A DNA stretch of 64,000 nucleotides, taken from positions 186,001-250,000 of the forward strand of contig NZ_JAALAA010000001.1 of NCBI RefSeq assembly GCF_011045035.1, read 5' to 3'. Positions 60,953 to 64,000 of this stretch are shown in pieces. The position numbers and the translations under genes were made by a program. This DNA is from Nocardioides turkmenicus (GTDB lineage: Bacteria; Actinomycetota; Actinomycetes; Propionibacteriales; Nocardioidaceae). The notes under the pieces were generated by a model that did no database searches, was not told where the DNA came from, and saw nothing but the letters and a program-made list of their open reading frames with translations. Each line of letters begins with the position of its first letter. Within the stretch, counting starts at the first letter, position 1.

Positions 60953-62962
60953 TCAGGAGAGCGCGAACCTCTCCCAGGACCGGTGGGCGCCGAGGAGGTC
61001 GGGTAGCTCGGCGGCGACGAGCGAGCCGGACTCCTCGGCCTTGACACCTGGTGCCGGGACCGCGATCCCGGCGGTCGCGACGGCCTCGGCCCCGTCGCCC
61101 CACGCCAGCAGCGCCTTGCCGTGCCGGAAGATCTCCTCGACCAGCAGCATCACGTGCGGGTCCGAGGCGACCGTGGCGGCGCCGTCGGCGACCACGAGCG
61201 CGTCGAACTCGACGGAGCGAGCGGTGGAGAACGTACGCTGCACCTCCAGGTCGCCGCCGAGCGGCGCGGCCGTCGGGGCGATCAGCAGCGGCGTCATCTT
61301 CGAGCCGCGGAGCGCCGCGCACAGCCCGTCGACCTCGTCGGCCGGGCTGTCCGGGCCGACGACGATCCCGACGACCCGGCCGTCGGGCGGGTAGGTGCCG
61401 CCGAGCATCGACAGCGCCGGGCTCGGCTCCGGGTCGGCGAGCTCACCGGTCGGCTCGGGCGCCGGCAGGCCGAGGGCGGTGGCGACACCGCCGCACAGGT
61501 CCGGCGCGATCTCGGCCAGGCACTGGAGCTGGCGCTCCCGGATCTCCGGCTCATGGACCTTGCCCAGCTCGAAGGAGTACGCCGCGACGATGTGCTGCTT
61601 CTCCACCGGTGTCATCGACAGCCAGAACAGCCGCGCCTGGCTGAAGTGGTCGTCGAACGAGGCCGGCTGCGTCCGCTGCTTGACGGTCTCGGGCACCGTC
61701 ACCGGGTTGTCCAGGAAGGCGCCCTCCGGGTCGCCGGCCAGGAACGGGCAGCCGCCGTCGAGCGAGTTGGGGTGGTAGGGCGCCACTCCCTGGTGCACGT
61801 CGCCCTGGTGGCACCCGTCGCGCAGCATGTCGTTGACCGGCGCGTGCGGCCGGTTGACCGGGATCTGGTTGAAGTTCGGGCCGCCGAGCCGGGTCAGCTG
61901 GGTGTCGACGTACGAGAAGAGCCGGGCCTGCATCAGGGCGTCGTCGGTGACGTCGATACCCGGCACCAGGTTGCCGACGTGGAACGCGACCTGCTCGGTC
62001 TCGGCGAAGAAGTTGGCCGGGTTCCGGTCCAGGACGAGGCGGCCGATCCGCTGCACCGGGGCGATCTCCTCAGGGACCAGCTTGGTCGGGTCGAGCAGGT
62101 CGATGCCCTCGTACGTCTGCTCGGGGGTGTCCGGGAAGACCTGGATGCCCAGCTCCCACTCCGGGTAGGCGCCGGCCTCGATCGCGTCGGCGAGATCGCG
62201 GCGGTGGAAGTCGGGGTCGAAGCCGCCGAGCATCTGGGCCTCCTCCCAGAGCAGGCCGTGCACTCCGAGCTTGGGCTTCCAGTGGAACTTGGCCAGGCTC
62301 GTCTCCCCCGCGGCGTTGACGAGCCGGAAGGTGTGGACACCGAAGCCCTCCATCATCCGGTAGGAGCGGGAGATGCCGCGGTCCGACATGTTCCACAGGG
62401 TGTGGTGCTGGGCCTCGGTGTGCAGCGAGACGAAGTCCCAGAAGGTGTCGTGCGCCGACTGCGCCTGCGGGATCTCGCGGTCGGGGTGCGGCTTGCCGGC
62501 GTGGATGACGTCGGGGAACTTGATGCCGTCCTGGATGAAGAAGACCGGGATGTTGTTGCCGACGAGGTCGAAGGTGCCCTCCTCGGTGTAGAACTTCGTC
62601 GCGAACCCGCGGGTGTCGCGCACCGTGTCCGCGCTGCCGCGCGAGCCCAGCACCGTGGAGAACCGCACGAAGACGGGCGTCTGCCGGCCCTCGGCGAGGA
62701 ACCCGGCACTGGTGACGGTCTCGGCGGTCCCGTACGCGGTGAAGGTGCCGTGCGCGCCGGCTCCGCGGGCGTGGACGACGCGTTCGGGGATCCGCTCGTG
62801 GTCGAAGTGGGTGATCTTCTCGCGAAGATGGTGGTCCTGGAGCAGGGTCGGGCCGCGCTCGCCCGCCTTGAGGGACTTGTCGGTCTCACGGAGGCGCACA
62901 CCGCCCGAGGTGGTCAGCCACTCGGTCTGCTGGGAGGCGCCGGGGCTCGGCGTGTCGGTCAT
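60953..62962 (-). CDS. katE: Large-subunit catalase (KatE/HPII type)
   Basis: A 669-residue monofunctional heme catalase. The distal His64 (RVVHARGAGAHG) and Asn137 (DLVGNNIPVF) and the proximal Arg347-x3-Tyr351 (RLFSYVDTQ) are present. After about residue 500 comes the extra flavodoxin/amidotransferase-like C-terminal domain that defines large catalases. It breaks down H2O2. GAAGGA precedes the ATG. GGGTAC at 62999-63004 could be a stress-sigma -10, but its -35 is weak. Confidence 0.94.
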   Translation of the reverse strand: MTDTPSPGASQQTEWLTTSGGVRLRETDKSLKAGERGPTLLQDHHLREKITHFDHERIPERVVHARGAGAHGTFTAYGTAETVTSAGFLAEGRQTPVFVRFSTVLGSRGSADTVRDTRGFATKFYTEEGTFDLVGNNIPVFFIQDGIKFPDVIHAGKPHPDREIPQAQSAHDTFWDFVSLHTEAQHHTLWNMSDRGISRSYRMMEGFGVHTFRLVNAAGETSLAKFHWKPKLGVHGLLWEEAQMLGGFDPDFHRRDLADAIEAGAYPEWELGIQVFPDTPEQTYEGIDLLDPTKLVPEEIAPVQRIGRLVLDRNPANFFAETEQVAFHVGNLVPGIDVTDDALMQARLFSYVDTQLTRLGGPNFNQIPVNRPHAPVNDMLRDGCHQGDVHQGVAPYHPNSLDGGCPFLAGDPEGAFLDNPVTVPETVKQRTQPASFDDHFSQARLFWLSMTPVEKQHIVAAYSFELGKVHEPEIRERQLQCLAEIAPDLCGGVATALGLPAPEPTGELADPEPSPALSMLGGTYPPDGRVVGIVVGPDSPADEVDGLCAALRGSKMTPLLIAPTAAPLGGDLEVQRTFSTARSVEFDALVVADGAATVASDPHVMLLVEEIFRHGKALLAWGDGAEAVATAGIAVPAPGVKAEESGSLVAAELPDLLGAHRSWERFALS

Positions 62963-63018
62963 AGCGGTCCTTCGGTCGGGGTCAGGGCTTTACCTCCCGT
63001 ACCCAGGCCGGCCCCGGG

Positions 63019-63981
63019 TCACCCGCCGCTGGCGCTGGCGACCCAGCGGAGCACGTCGTCCCACTCGTCGAGGAACCGGTCGAGGCCGTAGCGCTTCCGG
63101 GCGTGCCGTCGCCCGATGAGCCCGGCCTCCTCGGCGACGTCGGGATCCTTCATCAGGTGACGTACGGCCGGGACGATCTCGTCGCGGCGGGTGGTGACGA
63201 AGCCGGCCTCGTGCGGCACCGCGAGCGGGGTCTCGGTGGTCGCCAGGGCGACGACCGGCATGCCGAGGTGCATCGCCTCGATCAGGGAGAGGCCGAGCGA
63301 GGTCCAGCGGTTGAGGTGGACGTAGACGCGTCGCCGCGGGAGGTGGTCGTGGAGGTCCTGCTGAGACAGGTTCTCGTACGTCCGCAGCCCCTGGTACGCC
63401 GGCAGCCGCTCGACGCGCATGCCGAAGACATCCGCGCCGACGCCCTCGGCCAGCGCCGGCAGCAGGTCGGCGCCGACCGAGCGGCCTCGGCGTACCGGAT
63501 CGTTGACGACCACACCGGCACGCTCGATGTCGCCGGTGTAGCGGCGGCCGGGGTCGACGATGCCGTGCTCGATCACGGTCGTCGGGGTGCCGCCACAGTC
63601 CCAGAGCAGGTCGTTGAAGCCGGTGACGTGCACGATCGGGATGTCGCCGCCCGCCATCGGGTGGCGGGTGTCGGGGACCGCGCCGGCCGGGGTGTTGTGC
63701 TCCAGGAAGATCGCAGGTACGTCACGGCCCGGCCGCCGCCCGCCGAGCCATCGCTCGGCCAGCTCGACCTCGTGCGGACGCTGCAGGACGACGACGTCGA
63801 CGTCCTCGTCGGCGAGGGAGTCGCTGCTCACCTCGCGGGCGGCCGCGGGCCAGTCCCAGGTCCTGGCTCGGCCGAGTCCGTCGGGGCCGCGGTCGGGGGT
63901 CGTCGGGAGGAGGTAGTCGTGGCGACCGTGCACGAACGCCGTCGTCCAGGAGCCGTGCACGTGCCAGATCAGGATTCTCAT
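63019..63981 (-). CDS. Glycosyltransferase family 4-like protein
   Basis: A 320-residue GT-B-fold protein. The C-terminal donor-binding half contains RRRVYVHLNRWTSLGLSLIEAMHLGMPVVALATTETP with the E-x7-E-like motif, and GFVTTRRDEIVPAVRHLMKDP. The N-terminal half has IFLEHNTPAG and HVTGFNDLLWDCGG. The acceptor and donor sugars are unknown. It ends 56 bases before the catalase start. The ATG at 63981 is 19 bases from the window edge, so its promoter is not visible. Confidence 0.82.
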   Translation of the reverse strand: MRILIWHVHGSWTTAFVHGRHDYLLPTTPDRGPDGLGRARTWDWPAAAREVSSDSLADEDVDVVVLQRPHEVELAERWLGGRRPGRDVPAIFLEHNTPAGAVPDTRHPMAGGDIPIVHVTGFNDLLWDCGGTPTTVIEHGIVDPGRRYTGDIERAGVVVNDPVRRGRSVGADLLPALAEGVGADVFGMRVERLPAYQGLRTYENLSQQDLHDHLPRRRVYVHLNRWTSLGLSLIEAMHLGMPVVALATTETPLAVPHEAGFVTTRRDEIVPAVRHLMKDPDVAEEAGLIGRRHARKRYGLDRFLDEWDDVLRWVASASGG

Positions 63982-64000
63982 TCCACATCGGTGCCCGGGA

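Overview
The window is high-GC, densely packed actinobacterial chromosome. I infer a Nocardioides-like member of the Propionibacteriales. The grounds are the gene content (SepH, a LprG-P55 pair, F420-type luciferase-like oxidoreductase, DUF3159, DUF5998, CGNR regulators, an N-terminal GNAT plus acyl-CoA synthetase fusion), the strong preference for the string CGTACG, frequent GTG starts, and a palindromic repeat built on GGTCGAGCC / GTGTCGAGACCAACAC. The genus is an inference. There is no phage, transposase or CRISPR array; nearly every base is in a gene or a short regulatory gap.

Layout. 1-9.7 kb: assorted housekeeping and small genes: a dimeric alpha/beta-barrel protein cut by the window edge, a membrane metallophosphoesterase, a flavoprotein, DUF309, YCII and UBP-zinc-finger proteins, a cold-shock protein with a structured leader, and a PutP-type proline symporter. 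9.7-23.8 kb: a complete benzoate-to-muconolactone block. On the minus strand benA-benB-benC/benD(fused)-benK-benR-benE-hydrolase run as one operon with overlapping or nearly touching genes; divergently, a LysR regulator and catB-catA-catC run on the plus strand. Benzoate is imported (BenK, BenE), dihydroxylated (BenABC), rearomatised to catechol (BenD), ring-cleaved (CatA), cycloisomerised (CatB) and isomerised (CatC). The ring-cleavage pathway's later steps are not in the window. The block ends at a tRNA-Val(CAC).

24-32.7 kb: a hydroxyproline-catabolism operon on the minus strand: sodium:amino-acid symporter, DapA-type deaminase, semialdehyde dehydrogenase, 4-hydroxyproline epimerase, a three-component FAD/FAD/[2Fe-2S] D-hydroxyproline dehydrogenase, and a GntR regulator. 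A shared 20-bp palindrome (TGTGACA-N6-TGTCACA type) lies before the symporter and before the deaminase, with a degenerate copy at gntR. 32.8-45.6 kb: hydrolase, SnoaL-like protein/LysR pair, DUF3159 protein with an iron-box-like site, a Tat-exported PHP metallohydrolase with a histidine-rich front end, a TRIC-type channel, SepH, PhoD phosphatase, thymidine kinase/CGNR pair, FMN-binding protein and a phosphodiesterase-family protein. 45.6-58.9 kb: GNAT/acyl-CoA synthetase, LLM oxidoreductase/ArsR-like pair, orphan antitoxin-like protein, topoisomerase IV/gyrase subunit A, an FUSC-type exporter preceded by a coupled 23-codon reading frame, a CPA1 antiporter, LprG-P55, and a MerR/DUF4188 pair. 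58.9-64 kb: a stress-flavoured minus-strand group: CYP152-type P450, cysteine-rich small protein, a 47-residue membrane protein, a small protein with a sigma-B-like promoter, a large-subunit catalase and a glycosyltransferase.

The most unusual object is the 919-residue BenC-FCD-BenD fusion at 15683-18442. Its linker between the reductase and the FCD domain is made of two in-frame copies of the palindromic repeat that also occurs between genes at 41707-41832.
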